Positions 30,627-39,616 of a DNA stretch of 39,681 nucleotides are shown in pieces; the stretch's first letter is position 1; every line of letters starts with the position of its first letter. The stretch is taken from NCBI GenBank assembly GCA_029262315.1, contig JAJCZP010000290.1, positions 1 through 39,681 of the forward strand, read 5' to 3'. This DNA comes from Deltaproteobacteria bacterium (GTDB lineage: Bacteria; Desulfobacterota; Binatia; UTPRO1). Below the pieces are notes generated by a model, which worked only from the letters and a program-made list of their open reading frames with translations, searched no databases and had not been told where the DNA came from. A program made the position numbers and the translations under genes.

Positions 30627-32234
30627 ATGCGGGGCACCATCCAGGACCATCCGCTCACCATCCGCGACATCCTGGCTCACGGGCGGACGGTGCACGCAGG
30701 CAGTCAGGTCGTCACCCTAGAAGAAGGCGGCGCTCGCCGTACCTCGTTTGCCGAGGTCGGCGAGCGCGCCGCCCGTCTTGCCGGCGCATTGCACCGGCTC
30801 GGCGTCCGCCCCGGCGATCGTGTCGCCACCTTCGGGTGGAACACCCAAGAGCACCTCGAGGCCTACCTCGCCGTCCCGTCCATGGGGGCGGTGCTTCACA
30901 CGCTGAACATCCGGCTGTTCCCGGAGCAGCTCGTCTACGTCGCGAATCATGCTGAAGATCGCGTCATCATCGTCGACGATGCAGTCGTCCCATTGCTGGC
31001 TCAGGTCCGCGATCAGCTGACGACGGTAGAGCACATCATCGTGACCGGCAGTGGCAACGCCGCCGGTCTCGGCGAGACGCTCCGCTACGAGACGCTCCTC
31101 ACCGCCGAAACGCCCTCGTACGACTGGCCCGCGGTCGACGAGTCCTCCGCAGCCGCCATGTGCTACACCAGCGGCACGACCGGCAACCCCAAAGGCGTGG
31201 TGTACACACACCGCTCAACCTACTTACACACGCTGGCCACCTGCACCGGGTCCGCGCTCGGCCTAACCGAGCGCGATCGCCTGTTGGTCCTCGTCCCGAT
31301 GTTCCACGCCAACGCCTGGGGTCACCCCTACGCGGGTTGGCTCACTGGCTGCGATTTCGTCATGCCGGGCCGCTTCCTGCAGGCCGAACCCCTCTGCAAA
31401 GCCGTCGCCGAGGAACGACCGACCGTATCGGCAGCCGTCCCGACGATCTGGAGCGACATTCTCCGCTACTCCGAGACGCATCCGGTCGATCTCTCATCAC
31501 TCCGGCTGATCGTCTGCGGAGGCTCCGCCGTACCGCGGAGCCTCATGGAACGCTTTCAGGAGCGCCACGGGGTTCCGATCATCCAAGCGTGGGGCATGAC
31601 GGAAACCAGTCCGCTCGCGGCCGTCTCCTTCGCACCGAAGGGCACCGAGGCCGCCGAGGAGATGAGCTGGCGGGCCAAGACTGGGCGCATCATCGGCGGC
31701 GTACAACTCCGCATCGTGAACGACGCTGGCGAGACGCTGCCCTGGAACGGGGCCGACGCCGGCGAGATCGAGGTCCGCGGACCCTGGATTACGAGCAGCT
31801 ACTATCTCGACGACGATGCAGAGAAGTTCCACGATGGCTGGCTCCGCACTGGCGACGTCGGCACCGTGGACGAGCGCGGGTTCGTGCAGATCACCGATCG
31901 GGCCAAGGACGTCATCAAGTCGGGCGGCGAGTGGATCTCCTCGGTCGAGCTCGAGAACGAGATCATGGCGCATCCCGACGTCTTGGAAGCTGCCGTCGTC
32001 GGCGTGCCCGATCCTCGCTGGGAGGAGCGTCCCCTCGCCTGCGTCGTCCTGGGAGCGGACAAGACTCCCGACGTCGAGGCTCTCAAGCACTTCCTGCAGG
32101 ACCGTGTCGCGAAATGGTGGGTGCCGGAACGCTGGGCGTTCATCGCCGAAGTTCCCAAGACGAGCGTCGGCAAGTTCGACAAGAAGGTCCTGCGCGCGCG
32201 CTACGCCGACGGGAAGCTCGACGTGGTTTCCTAG
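30627..32234 (+). CDS. Acyl-CoA ligase (AMP-binding, medium/long-chain fatty acid type)
   Basis: A 535-residue ATP-dependent carboxylic acid-CoA ligase of the ANL superfamily. The P-loop-like YTSGTTGNPKGVVYTH is at 180-195; VPMFHANAWGHPYAGW, AWGMTETSPL and GWLRTGDVGTVDERGF follow in the usual order, and the hinge/C-terminal part has ITDRAKDVIKSGGEWISS and PKTSVGKFDKKVLR with the catalytic Lys. FHANAWG is typical of medium/long-chain ligases of the FadD type. Product CoA thioesters would feed thiolase-type steps elsewhere in the window. The start MRGTIQDHPLTIRD has a GGAGG site a few bases upstream and is 13 bases after the FKBP stop. It converges on the HupE-like gene. Confidence 0.93.
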   Translation: MRGTIQDHPLTIRDILAHGRTVHAGSQVVTLEEGGARRTSFAEVGERAARLAGALHRLGVRPGDRVATFGWNTQEHLEAYLAVPSMGAVLHTLNIRLFPEQLVYVANHAEDRVIIVDDAVVPLLAQVRDQLTTVEHIIVTGSGNAAGLGETLRYETLLTAETPSYDWPAVDESSAAAMCYTSGTTGNPKGVVYTHRSTYLHTLATCTGSALGLTERDRLLVLVPMFHANAWGHPYAGWLTGCDFVMPGRFLQAEPLCKAVAEERPTVSAAVPTIWSDILRYSETHPVDLSSLRLIVCGGSAVPRSLMERFQERHGVPIIQAWGMTETSPLAAVSFAPKGTEAAEEMSWRAKTGRIIGGVQLRIVNDAGETLPWNGADAGEIEVRGPWITSSYYLDDDAEKFHDGWLRTGDVGTVDERGFVQITDRAKDVIKSGGEWISSVELENEIMAHPDVLEAAVVGVPDPRWEERPLACVVLGADKTPDVEALKHFLQDRVAKWWVPERWAFIAEVPKTSVGKFDKKVLRARYADGKLDVVS

Positions 32235-32290
32235 ACTCCGATTGCAAACGATGCAGCGATGACCAGGTGGGGTGAAATCTCCACCGAGCG

Positions 32291-32332
32291 CCCGGGTACT
32301 ACATCAATCGGCCCCGGGTACTACATCAATCG
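32291..32332. repeat. 22-bp tandem duplication over the stop of the HupE-like gene
   Basis: CCCGGGTACTACATCAATCG occurs at 32291-32310 and again at 32313-32332, two bases apart. The second copy contains the last codons and TAG stop of the minus-strand HupE-like gene, so the end of the gene has been copied once just past its stop. Confidence 0.85.
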
Positions 32333-33502
32333 ACTGACGAACCAGTAGAACCCGAGAGCGGTCACACCGCCCAGGCTGGCCTCGCGCCAAAGTCCGCGAC
32401 CGAGGACACGAACGATAGGCCAGGCGAGTGCAACCACGATCAATTGGCCGATCTCGACGCCGACGTTGAACCCGAAGAGCGCGCCGGCGACGCGTGCTGG
32501 CGGAAGGCCCACGTCGAGTAGAAAACCGCCGAAACCGAGCCCGTGGATCAGGCCGAATAGAAGAGCAACGGCGGCACGCACACGCTCCGGGTGGGTCGCC
32601 CGCGCGAGCAATGGGAAATGGCAGCCAGCGAAGAGCGCAAGACCGAGCAGGCTGATGGTTGGCACCGCGTCCACGCCGAGCCCCCCCGCCCCGGCAACCA
32701 ACCCCAGTCCGAGAGCCCAGGCGATACCCCACGTCCGGGCGCTCCCAACGGTGATGACGCCTTCACACGCGACGAGCGCGATCGACAGACCGATCAATGC
32801 CTCGACGGCGGGCGCCTCTGGTCGCAGTAGCTGGAGTGCGGCCACCGCCAAGGTCACACTGTGACCGATCGTGAAGCCGCTGACGACCACGACGACCTCC
32901 CGTCCGCCACGACCGACCAGGAGCAGCGCGAGCAGGAACGCGAGATGGTCGAGGCCGGTCGCGATGTGGGTGAACCCCAGCCAGACATACCGGCCGAGGC
33001 TCCGCCCTTCGGACGTCCCGGGAGCATCACCCAACGCCCAACGGGGCTCGCGCGCGGAGAGGATACGTTCGGCGGTCTCTCCGGCCCGACGCACCTGGGC
33101 GAAGTGCAGATGTGCGGGGGCCACATCGAGCAAGAAACGACTCTCGATGGTACGCGCACCCGGTCCACAGCGCAGCGCCCACGCGATGCCGACTCGATCC
33201 TCCGCGGGGCGGAGCACCTCCGGCGGCGCGACGACAGTGCATCGCTCTTCGCCCGCACGCAGACCCAGGCGCGAGGTCGCATACGCTGCCAGCCATTGGT
33301 CGAGTTCGTCGCGCGCGCGGCTCGCCACCTCCGCCTCAGGAACCCTGGTGAGCTCGAGCAACGGCACCCGCACGACGACGCGCGCCCCATGCTCGGTGAT
33401 GGTCCACTGTGACACCGATTGACTGCGGGTATGTGCCTCGGCGATGAGCGGCACGCCCACCAAGATACACACGAACGCGAGCGTGGGCGTGCGGATCCTC
33501 AC
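32321..33502 (-). CDS. HupE/UreJ-like membrane protein
   Basis: A 393-residue protein of the HupE/UreJ_2 type. A signal peptide (ending AEAHTRSQ) precedes a periplasmic domain to about residue 165, then six or seven membrane segments beginning YVWLGFTHIATGLDHLAFLL, the family G-x-x-H-I-x-x-G-x-D-H-L motif, with further His in HFPLL and GLIHGLGFGGF. The family is linked to nickel or cobalt transport in some members; metal and direction are not known here. The start is a GTG overlapping the TGA of the isomerase gene (GTGA), indicating translational coupling. It is the last gene of a five-gene operon; a 22-bp tandem repeat covers its stop. Confidence 0.85.
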   Translation of the reverse strand: MRIRTPTLAFVCILVGVPLIAEAHTRSQSVSQWTITEHGARVVVRVPLLELTRVPEAEVASRARDELDQWLAAYATSRLGLRAGEERCTVVAPPEVLRPAEDRVGIAWALRCGPGARTIESRFLLDVAPAHLHFAQVRRAGETAERILSAREPRWALGDAPGTSEGRSLGRYVWLGFTHIATGLDHLAFLLALLLVGRGGREVVVVVSGFTIGHSVTLAVAALQLLRPEAPAVEALIGLSIALVACEGVITVGSARTWGIAWALGLGLVAGAGGLGVDAVPTISLLGLALFAGCHFPLLARATHPERVRAAVALLFGLIHGLGFGGFLLDVGLPPARVAGALFGFNVGVEIGQLIVVALAWPIVRVLGRGLWREASLGGVTALGFYWFVSRLM

Positions 33503-34395
33503 GGCAGCGGGTCGGACCGAACGATGGTCGCTCGCGCCCGGAGATCCCGCAGATACTCGGCAAGCGCTCGCTCGCCTGCACGACGGCGATACTCGGCACG
33601 GATCGTCGCCTCCATACCGGCAAACTCCGGCAGGAAGGCGTCACCACGCTCGACGAGTTCGAGCACACGGTACCCGCCCCCAGACCGTATGGGCGCGCTC
33701 ACGGCACCGACCTCGAGAGCCAGCACCGCCCGGAGCGCTGTCGGACCGACGTATTCGCGGAGCTTCGCTGGAGGCAGCATGATGTCGGGCACGCCAGCAC
33801 CGATCCTGGGGCCCACGGAAGCGGCGACCACCGCGAAGGACTCTCCCGCCTCCACGCGCGCGCGCACGGCCTGGACACGCCGCCGCGCGGCCGCCTCGTC
33901 CGCCCCGACAGGCACGAACACCTCGCGAACCCGAAGGCGTCCCGGTTGCCGAAAGAGATCCGGCTCGTCCAGGTAGAAGCGCTCCAGCTCGGCCGGCGAG
34001 GGTTCCGCATCGCGCGCCGCGGTCGTGACCGAGGCGATCATTGCATCGACCAGACTCGCGCGCACCGTCCGATCTACGCGGGCGAACCCCAGATCGAGCG
34101 CCCGCTGGACGAGCAGCTCCTCGTCAATCAAACGCTCGAGCACCCGACGTTGCTCGGCAGCGTCGGGTGCTGTGCGACGATCACGCGTCAGCGCGTCGAC
34201 GGCGCGCGCGAAGTCCTCGGCATCGATCTCCGCCTCGCCTACTCGAGCGGCAACATCGGCGTGCAACGCGCCGGAGCCCGCCGGGCGTCGCACCAGTCCC
34301 AGCAAGGCCACCGTCATGCCAACGACGGCACCGGCGATTAGGAGCGCGGACGGACGTCGGGACGATGGCGGGCCCCCGGCGTCCCCCGACCGCAT
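33499..34395 (-). CDS. Membrane-anchored parvulin-like (PpiC/SurA-type) peptidyl-prolyl isomerase
   Basis: A 298-residue protein. An N-terminal anchor (ALLIAGAVVGMTVALLGLV) places the rest in the periplasm. The region to about residue 150 is a SurA/PrsA-type chaperone part (VGEAEIDAEDFARAVDAL, LERLIDEELLVQRALD), followed by a parvulin-like domain (REVFVPVGADEAAARRR, AGESFAVVAASVG, LPPAKLREYVGP, GGGYRVLELVER). Key parvulin residues are partly diverged, so isomerase activity is not certain. The ATG overlaps the TAA of the DUF3604 gene (TAATG) and its stop overlaps the HupE-like start, so all three are translationally coupled. A foldase role for the Cys-rich DUF3604 protein is a reasonable inference. 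Confidence 0.82.
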   Translation of the reverse strand: MRSGDAGGPPSSRRPSALLIAGAVVGMTVALLGLVRRPAGSGALHADVAARVGEAEIDAEDFARAVDALTRDRRTAPDAAEQRRVLERLIDEELLVQRALDLGFARVDRTVRASLVDAMIASVTTAARDAEPSPAELERFYLDEPDLFRQPGRLRVREVFVPVGADEAAARRRVQAVRARVEAGESFAVVAASVGPRIGAGVPDIMLPPAKLREYVGPTALRAVLALEVGAVSAPIRSGGGYRVLELVERGDAFLPEFAGMEATIRAEYRRRAGERALAEYLRDLRARATIVRSDPLP

Positions 34396-36641
34396 TACCG
34401 ACCCGGTCCGCGCGATCCGTGCAGGTAGATCGGAGACGACCAGGCGCGTTCTTCGGCCAGGAGGAGACAGTCGTCGTCAATCGACGTCCGCTCGTCCCCA
34501 TGACACGGATGCACGGCAATGCAGTTCCCCTCGACGTCGCGATCGCAGCGGAGATTTCCGGCGTTCACGGTCGGACTCGCCTCCTCGATCGCACGGACGT
34601 AGTAGACCATGTCGCGGCCAGCGCTGCCGTACTCTGGGTCATCGAACTCCACGGCACACCCCGCGGGATCGCCGCATGCGAAGACGCGCCACGGATCCTC
34701 GATGAGTTCGTCGATCGGCTCGTCGGGGCGCGTCTGCGGACGGACACGCACGACCTCGATCCGCGTGATGATCTTGCGTGAGTCGCTGGGATGATAGCAC
34801 TCGCCGCGGCAGAGCGACTCGAGCCGGTCGGCCGGCAGACCGGAGACACTGTGGGCGGGACAGCCCGGTTGTTGCTCCAGGGCACCCACCGCTCGCACCC
34901 GAAAACGCGGCGCGCCCTGGAACTCCACGATCGACCCCATGGGCTGTGCGCCCTCGTCGGCATTCAAGAGATCGAACCAGAGGAGGATCCGATCCCCGCT
35001 CGTGCCATAGACCTCGCGCCGCTCCAGCGCCTCCCAAACCGAATCTCTGTCACGTCCGCTCGCATGCGTCGCCACCAACCCGCCCGTCACGAAGAAGGAC
35101 GATTGGCGCTCGGTGTCCCACACCTGCAGCTGGATCAACTCACGCGGTGCCGTGGGATCGAAGGCCACCGACGTCGGGTCATCCCCGTCCGGCACATGCG
35201 TCGTGGCGTACTTCGTGCCGAGTTCATTCGCGGTCCGCGCCTCGGTCATGCTCGTCCGAGCATACTCCTTGTAGCCTGTCCCAGGGCGCGCACTGTGGTT
35301 GTCGCTGGACGCCAGAAAGCCGAACTGGAAATGCCGAGGAGCCGCAGGATCATCGAAATTCCCGATCGCAAGCGCGTACTGCGCACTTCCACCGGGACGG
35401 TAGGCGAACGCCGGTGCGTAGCAGTCGGTGCACTGCCCGCACTCGCCCCAATCCTCCATCGTGGCGCCGGGAACCGTCTGACGCCCAGCGGCCCCGGCCG
35501 CGAGAAAATGCCGCTCCGCCTGCGCCACGCGACGCTCACACTCGTCGGCGGGCAGGTCGCCACAACGTGCGCGAATGATCTCGCCCGCGACGTGGCAGCA
35601 CGGTTGATAGCCCTCGGACGGCTCCGGGCAGATGGTGTTCCCCTCCGCATCGTATTCGGCGGCTCGCCAGTCACGATACTCCTCCGAGTTACCGTGGCCG
35701 GAAAAAACCTCGAGTAGTCGTTGGCGCCCGGGATCGTGCTGGTCCCCTCCAAGCTGTTTGTCGAGCGATGATCCCGGCGGGGTATAGAGTCCCCATGACA
35801 GGCCGTGCGGTATCACCATGCTCGGAAAGCCCCACTGTCCGAGCTTTTCGAACAGGACCTGCGGTGTCGGCGCCTCCTCGATACAATCCGCCGGAAGCGC
35901 GCGGGTATCGACGCCTTCTGGACAGAACGGCTTACCGGCGAGGTCCTCGACCTTGTAATCGAGATCCTGCACCTGACGGCGGCTCGCAAAGTCGGCATAC
36001 GGCGCGAGGAAGCGCAGGAACAGCGAGCGATCCTGGCGCATCGCCTTGGTCGCGACCGCGCCGGACGTAATCGGACGCGCAGGCACCTCATCCTCGGCGG
36101 TGTCGCGAAAAATGACGTTCTTGTGGCCCCAGTGGGTCGCCGGCGTCAGCCCAACCTGCGTCCACTCGAATCCGAGAAAGGTCACGAGGTCCGGATTGGT
36201 CGGATCGCCGGAGAGCGCATTGCATTGCCGCACGCTGTCCTTGATGAGGCCCCAATGGCGCGGCGTCAGGGCCTCGGCATGGTCGGTGTGGGCCCAGAAA
36301 TCTAGATCGGCGCAGTAGCGCGCGAAGTCACACGCGTCGGCAGGCGGATGCGCGCCCTCTCCCTGAAAGATCGGCAGGCTCCAGGCGAACGCGTCCATCG
36401 AGTACGTCGTGTGGACGTGGAGATCCCCGAACAGGATCTGCTTGTCGGACGACCGGGCGCCGATCTCGTGCCGCGCCACTCTCTGGCGAGCGGCACGTTC
36501 CGCCACCCACTGCGCAGGAAGCGCCGCCCCCTGAATCTCCCCGCTCCCCTCCGGTGTCGGTCGATAGTCCAACCAGATCGCCAGGACCAAGACCACCAGC
36601 AACAGCGCCACCCCTGCCAACACGCGAACAAGCCGCTTCAT
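34395..36641 (-). CDS. DUF3604 protein with PHP-type metal site
   Basis: A 748-residue exported, membrane-anchored protein of the DUF3604 family. A hydrophobic segment at residues 7-23 is the signal/anchor. The fold has PHP-type metal motifs: H75 and H77 in FGDLHVHTTYSMDAF, H118, D120 and H121 in FWAHTDHAEAL, then VTFLGFEWTQ, MVIPHGLSWGLY and FLASSDNHSARPGTGYKEY. Many Cys in the middle and end (ECERRV, GECGQCTDCYAP, CHGDERTS) suggest disulfides. No substrate is established; PHP folds hydrolyse phosphoesters, but this family is uncharacterised. It starts 12 bases after the amidohydrolase stop and overlaps the next gene by one base. The last three operon genes look like one functional unit. Confidence 0.9.
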   Translation of the reverse strand: MKRLVRVLAGVALLLVVLVLAIWLDYRPTPEGSGEIQGAALPAQWVAERAARQRVARHEIGARSSDKQILFGDLHVHTTYSMDAFAWSLPIFQGEGAHPPADACDFARYCADLDFWAHTDHAEALTPRHWGLIKDSVRQCNALSGDPTNPDLVTFLGFEWTQVGLTPATHWGHKNVIFRDTAEDEVPARPITSGAVATKAMRQDRSLFLRFLAPYADFASRRQVQDLDYKVEDLAGKPFCPEGVDTRALPADCIEEAPTPQVLFEKLGQWGFPSMVIPHGLSWGLYTPPGSSLDKQLGGDQHDPGRQRLLEVFSGHGNSEEYRDWRAAEYDAEGNTICPEPSEGYQPCCHVAGEIIRARCGDLPADECERRVAQAERHFLAAGAAGRQTVPGATMEDWGECGQCTDCYAPAFAYRPGGSAQYALAIGNFDDPAAPRHFQFGFLASSDNHSARPGTGYKEYARTSMTEARTANELGTKYATTHVPDGDDPTSVAFDPTAPRELIQLQVWDTERQSSFFVTGGLVATHASGRDRDSVWEALERREVYGTSGDRILLWFDLLNADEGAQPMGSIVEFQGAPRFRVRAVGALEQQPGCPAHSVSGLPADRLESLCRGECYHPSDSRKIITRIEVVRVRPQTRPDEPIDELIEDPWRVFACGDPAGCAVEFDDPEYGSAGRDMVYYVRAIEEASPTVNAGNLRCDRDVEGNCIAVHPCHGDERTSIDDDCLLLAEERAWSSPIYLHGSRGPGR

Positions 36642-36653
36642 CTACTCACCATG

Positions 36654-38339
36654 TCAGGCTGTCCTCGCACCGCGCAGCAACCGTCCCGGCAACGGGCTCT
36701 CCGGGTCGAGCAAATCGCGCCCATCCTCTCGAAGCGGAACGCCATTGACGATCACCGCGCGCACACCCGTGGCGTCGGCGATCAAGCGATCGGCTCCCGC
36801 CGGCAGATCATACACGCGTCGCACCGGCGCGCACCCGACCGTTGCCGGATCGAAAACCGTGACATCGGCGACAAACCCACGGACGAGGCGACCACGATCG
36901 CGGAGCCCGAAAAGATCGGCACCACCGGACGTGAGCTGCCGCACGCCCTCTTCGAGGGTCAGCGTCCCTTTGTCTCGTACCCAGTGCCCGAGGAGATGCG
37001 TCGCGGCCCCGGCGTCGCAGAGCTGGCTCGCATGTGCCCCCGCGTCCGACAGACCCAGCACCGTTGTGGGATCCGTGAGCAACTCGGCGACGATGTCCTC
37101 GTCGGTATTCATCACCGCCATCCGGAACCGCGCCTCCAGCTCCGATGCCAAAGACAGGTCGAGCACCAGATCGACCGGATGCACGCCCCGCTCCGCCGCC
37201 ACCTCGACGACATTGCGCTCGTTCAACGCGGGCTCGCTTGGACAGGCCGAGATGACGGTCTTGTTCCACCGGACCGACAACGCACCGCGCTCGCCGTGCT
37301 CCCTAAACGCGTGGCGGAATCGCGGATCGGCGTAGATCCGCTTCTTGCCCTCGAAATCGGCGGCCGAAACCGGCTGAAAGATGGACAGGCTTTCGAAAAT
37401 GAAGGGCGCCTTGAACTGCAACTCGAACAGAAGGGGCCGACCGGTGACCTGCGGTACGACCTCGACACCATCCGCGCGCAGCTTGGCCATCTGCTCGAGC
37501 ACCGGCCGGTGCCCCTCCGGCCCGAGCATCCCGCCGAGCAACGCCGTCCAGGTAACGGGACGCCCGATCCGCTGCGCAATCGCCGCGAACTCGTCGGTGA
37601 ACAGGCCCATGCCGATGGTCGCCTGCATGACCCCATGCCCGGCCGCCGCGAGACAATCGGCGAGCGTCTCGATCTCCTCGAGACTCGCGGCGCGACTCGG
37701 AACCGGTCGGCCGCCGTACCCTACATGCGTCGGTGCCTTCGAGGTCGCGAAACCGAGCGCGCCCGCGCGGAGCGCCTCACCCACGAGGCTCCGCATCGCC
37801 TCGATCTCGGCGGCGGTCGCCTCGCGCTCCGTGGCGGCCTCGCCCATCACGTACATCCGGACCGGCGTATGCCCCACGAGGGCGCCAACGTTGATGGCCG
37901 TACCCCGTCGCTCAATGGCATCCAGGAACTGCGGAAAGGTCTCGAACGGCCATTCCGTTCCGACGCCCGCCCGCAACGCCGCCAAGGACATGCCCTCGAC
38001 GCTCTCGAGCGTCCGCATGATCAGGTCACGATGCTTCGGCCGGGTCGGGGCGATCCCGAAGCCACAGTTCCCCATCACGACCGACGTCACCCCGTGCCAC
38101 GGAGAAATCGTCAGCATGCGATCCCAGAAGACTTGGGCGTCGTAGTGCGTATGAATGTCGATGAATCCCGGGGCCACGACGTGACCCGTGGCATCGATGG
38201 TACGCGCCGCCGTTCCGTCCACCGTACCAATCGCCGCGATCCGCCCATCGCGCAGGCCAAGGTCACCCGCCCGCGCCGGCGCGCCGGTGCCATCGACGAG
38301 GGTCCCGCCGCGAATCGCCACCTCAAAGTCGTGGGCCAT
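36654..38339 (-). CDS. Amidohydrolase family 3 (N-acyl-D-amino-acid deacylase-like)
   Basis: A 561-residue amidohydrolase-superfamily protein of the D-aminoacylase/COG3653 group. N-terminal beta part (GGTLVDGTGAPARAGDLGLR) then the metal site H63/H65 in GFIDIHTHYDAQVFWD, Cys92 in GNCGFGIAP, KAPTHVGYGGRPVPSR and late LSDAGAHASQLCDAG with the conserved Asp. D-aminoacylases cleave N-acyl-D-amino acids; for this subgroup the real substrate is often unknown. ATG MAHDFEVAIRGG follows GGAGAGGATC. It lies between the CoA-transferase (92 bases upstream) and DUF3604 gene (12 bases downstream). Confidence 0.92.
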   Translation of the reverse strand: MAHDFEVAIRGGTLVDGTGAPARAGDLGLRDGRIAAIGTVDGTAARTIDATGHVVAPGFIDIHTHYDAQVFWDRMLTISPWHGVTSVVMGNCGFGIAPTRPKHRDLIMRTLESVEGMSLAALRAGVGTEWPFETFPQFLDAIERRGTAINVGALVGHTPVRMYVMGEAATEREATAAEIEAMRSLVGEALRAGALGFATSKAPTHVGYGGRPVPSRAASLEEIETLADCLAAAGHGVMQATIGMGLFTDEFAAIAQRIGRPVTWTALLGGMLGPEGHRPVLEQMAKLRADGVEVVPQVTGRPLLFELQFKAPFIFESLSIFQPVSAADFEGKKRIYADPRFRHAFREHGERGALSVRWNKTVISACPSEPALNERNVVEVAAERGVHPVDLVLDLSLASELEARFRMAVMNTDEDIVAELLTDPTTVLGLSDAGAHASQLCDAGAATHLLGHWVRDKGTLTLEEGVRQLTSGGADLFGLRDRGRLVRGFVADVTVFDPATVGCAPVRRVYDLPAGADRLIADATGVRAVIVNGVPLREDGRDLLDPESPLPGRLLRGARTA

Positions 38340-38431
38340 AGATCCTCTCCGCTATGCGAGTGTGCGCCCGGCCGTCAAGCGATGCGCCAGACGCGGCGCC
38401 CCGTCAGGCCCTCCCGCACCACCCACGCCAT

Positions 38432-39616
38432 TCAGGAGACGACGCCCGCGGTGCGCAGGTCGGCGATCTCCGACGAGGAGCAACCAAGCTCCCCCAGCAC
38501 CTCGTCCGTATGCTCGCCGTGCACGGGCGCCGGCCGTCGAATCGCCGCGGGTGTCGCCTCGAACCTAGCCGCCGGCCGGGGCTGGCGCATCCGACCGGCA
38601 CGCGGGTGCGTCGACTCCACCAGCAGCTCGTTGGCAACGATCTGCGGATGCGTGAGGAGCTCGTCGCGCGTGACGACTGGTGCGCATGGGACCTCCTCGG
38701 CATCAAGGCGCTCCAGCCACTCGCGTGAAGTCCGAGTGCGAAGCGCGTCCGCGGTCAGACGCATCCGAGCCTCCGCGTTCTTCTCGCGGCGAGACGGGGT
38801 CCGAAACCGCTCGTCGTCCAGTAGCTCGGGCTGCTCCAGGACGCGAACCAAGCCGCGCCACTCCGCATCCGACACGACGCCGACGGTAATGTACCCATCG
38901 GAGGTCTCATAGATCAGATCGCGGACTCTGTTCGGCCGCCAGTCCTCCTCGTCGTTATCGAGAAACGTGTGCGAGGCCATGCCCTCGGGCCACAGAAAGG
39001 CCACGGTGGCATCGAGCATCGCCAGGCGCACGTGCTGCCCGACACCGGTCCGCTCACGTGCGACCAACGCCGCCGTGATCGCCTGTGCGGCCGTAATCGC
39101 CGTCAGTTTGTCCGGCACGATCGTCCGCATCATACGTGGTCGCCCCGTCGCCGCGTCAGCTTGAATCGTCGCCAAACCCGACAAGGCCTGCACGATGGGA
39201 TCGTAGACCCGCTTGGCAACGTAGGGCCCACGCTCTCCGAAACCGCTGATCGAAACGTACACGAGATCGGGCTTGATCGCGCGCAGGACAGACTCGCCGA
39301 TGCCCATACGCTCGACGGCACCCGGCCGGAAGTTCTGCACGAAGACGTCAGCGCTCGCCACCAGGCGTTCGAGAAGCACTCGACCACGCGTCGACTTCAG
39401 GTCGAGCACGATCGAGCGCTTGTTGCGATTCGTGGTGGCGAAGATGGCCGGCACTCCCCCCCTGCGGGTCCCGAACGCACGCACCAGATCACCGACGCCT
39501 GGCGGCTCGACCTTGATGACATCGGCCCCCTGATCGCCGAGGATCATGGTCGCCAGCGGCCCCGACACCATCGCCGAGACGTCGATCACGCGAATCCCGT
39601 CCAGCGGTCCTGGCAT
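38432..39616 (-). CDS. Family III (CaiB/BaiF) CoA-transferase
   Basis: A 394-residue class III CoA-transferase, which moves CoA between carboxylic acids through a glutamyl/aspartyl anhydride. Features: GPLDGIRVIDVSAMVSGPLA at the N-terminus, ADVIKVEPPGVGD, NRNKRSIVLDLKS, FVQNFRPGAVERMG, GFGERGPYVAKRVYDP with the catalytic Asp139, then MMRTIVPDKLTAITAAQAI and the C-terminal DVPCAPV-like stretch (EEVPCAPVVTRDEL). Donor and acceptor are not predictable. The start MPGPLDGIRV was chosen since the family begins exactly there; the frame stays open to the window edge and no strong ribosome site is seen. It is the first visible gene of the operon that runs to the HupE-like gene. Confidence 0.93.
   Translation of the reverse strand: MPGPLDGIRVIDVSAMVSGPLATMILGDQGADVIKVEPPGVGDLVRAFGTRRGGVPAIFATTNRNKRSIVLDLKSTRGRVLLERLVASADVFVQNFRPGAVERMGIGESVLRAIKPDLVYVSISGFGERGPYVAKRVYDPIVQALSGLATIQADAATGRPRMMRTIVPDKLTAITAAQAITAALVARERTGVGQHVRLAMLDATVAFLWPEGMASHTFLDNDEEDWRPNRVRDLIYETSDGYITVGVVSDAEWRGLVRVLEQPELLDDERFRTPSRREKNAEARMRLTADALRTRTSREWLERLDAEEVPCAPVVTRDELLTHPQIVANELLVESTHPRAGRMRQPRPAARFEATPAAIRRPAPVHGEHTDEVLGELGCSSSEIADLRTAGVVS

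Noticed and set aside
36348-38912. Very long plus-strand frame over the amidohydrolase gene
   Set aside because: High-GC shadow: the opposite strand holds an amidohydrolase and neighbours with all expected motifs; the plus frame is Arg-rich and lacks motifs.
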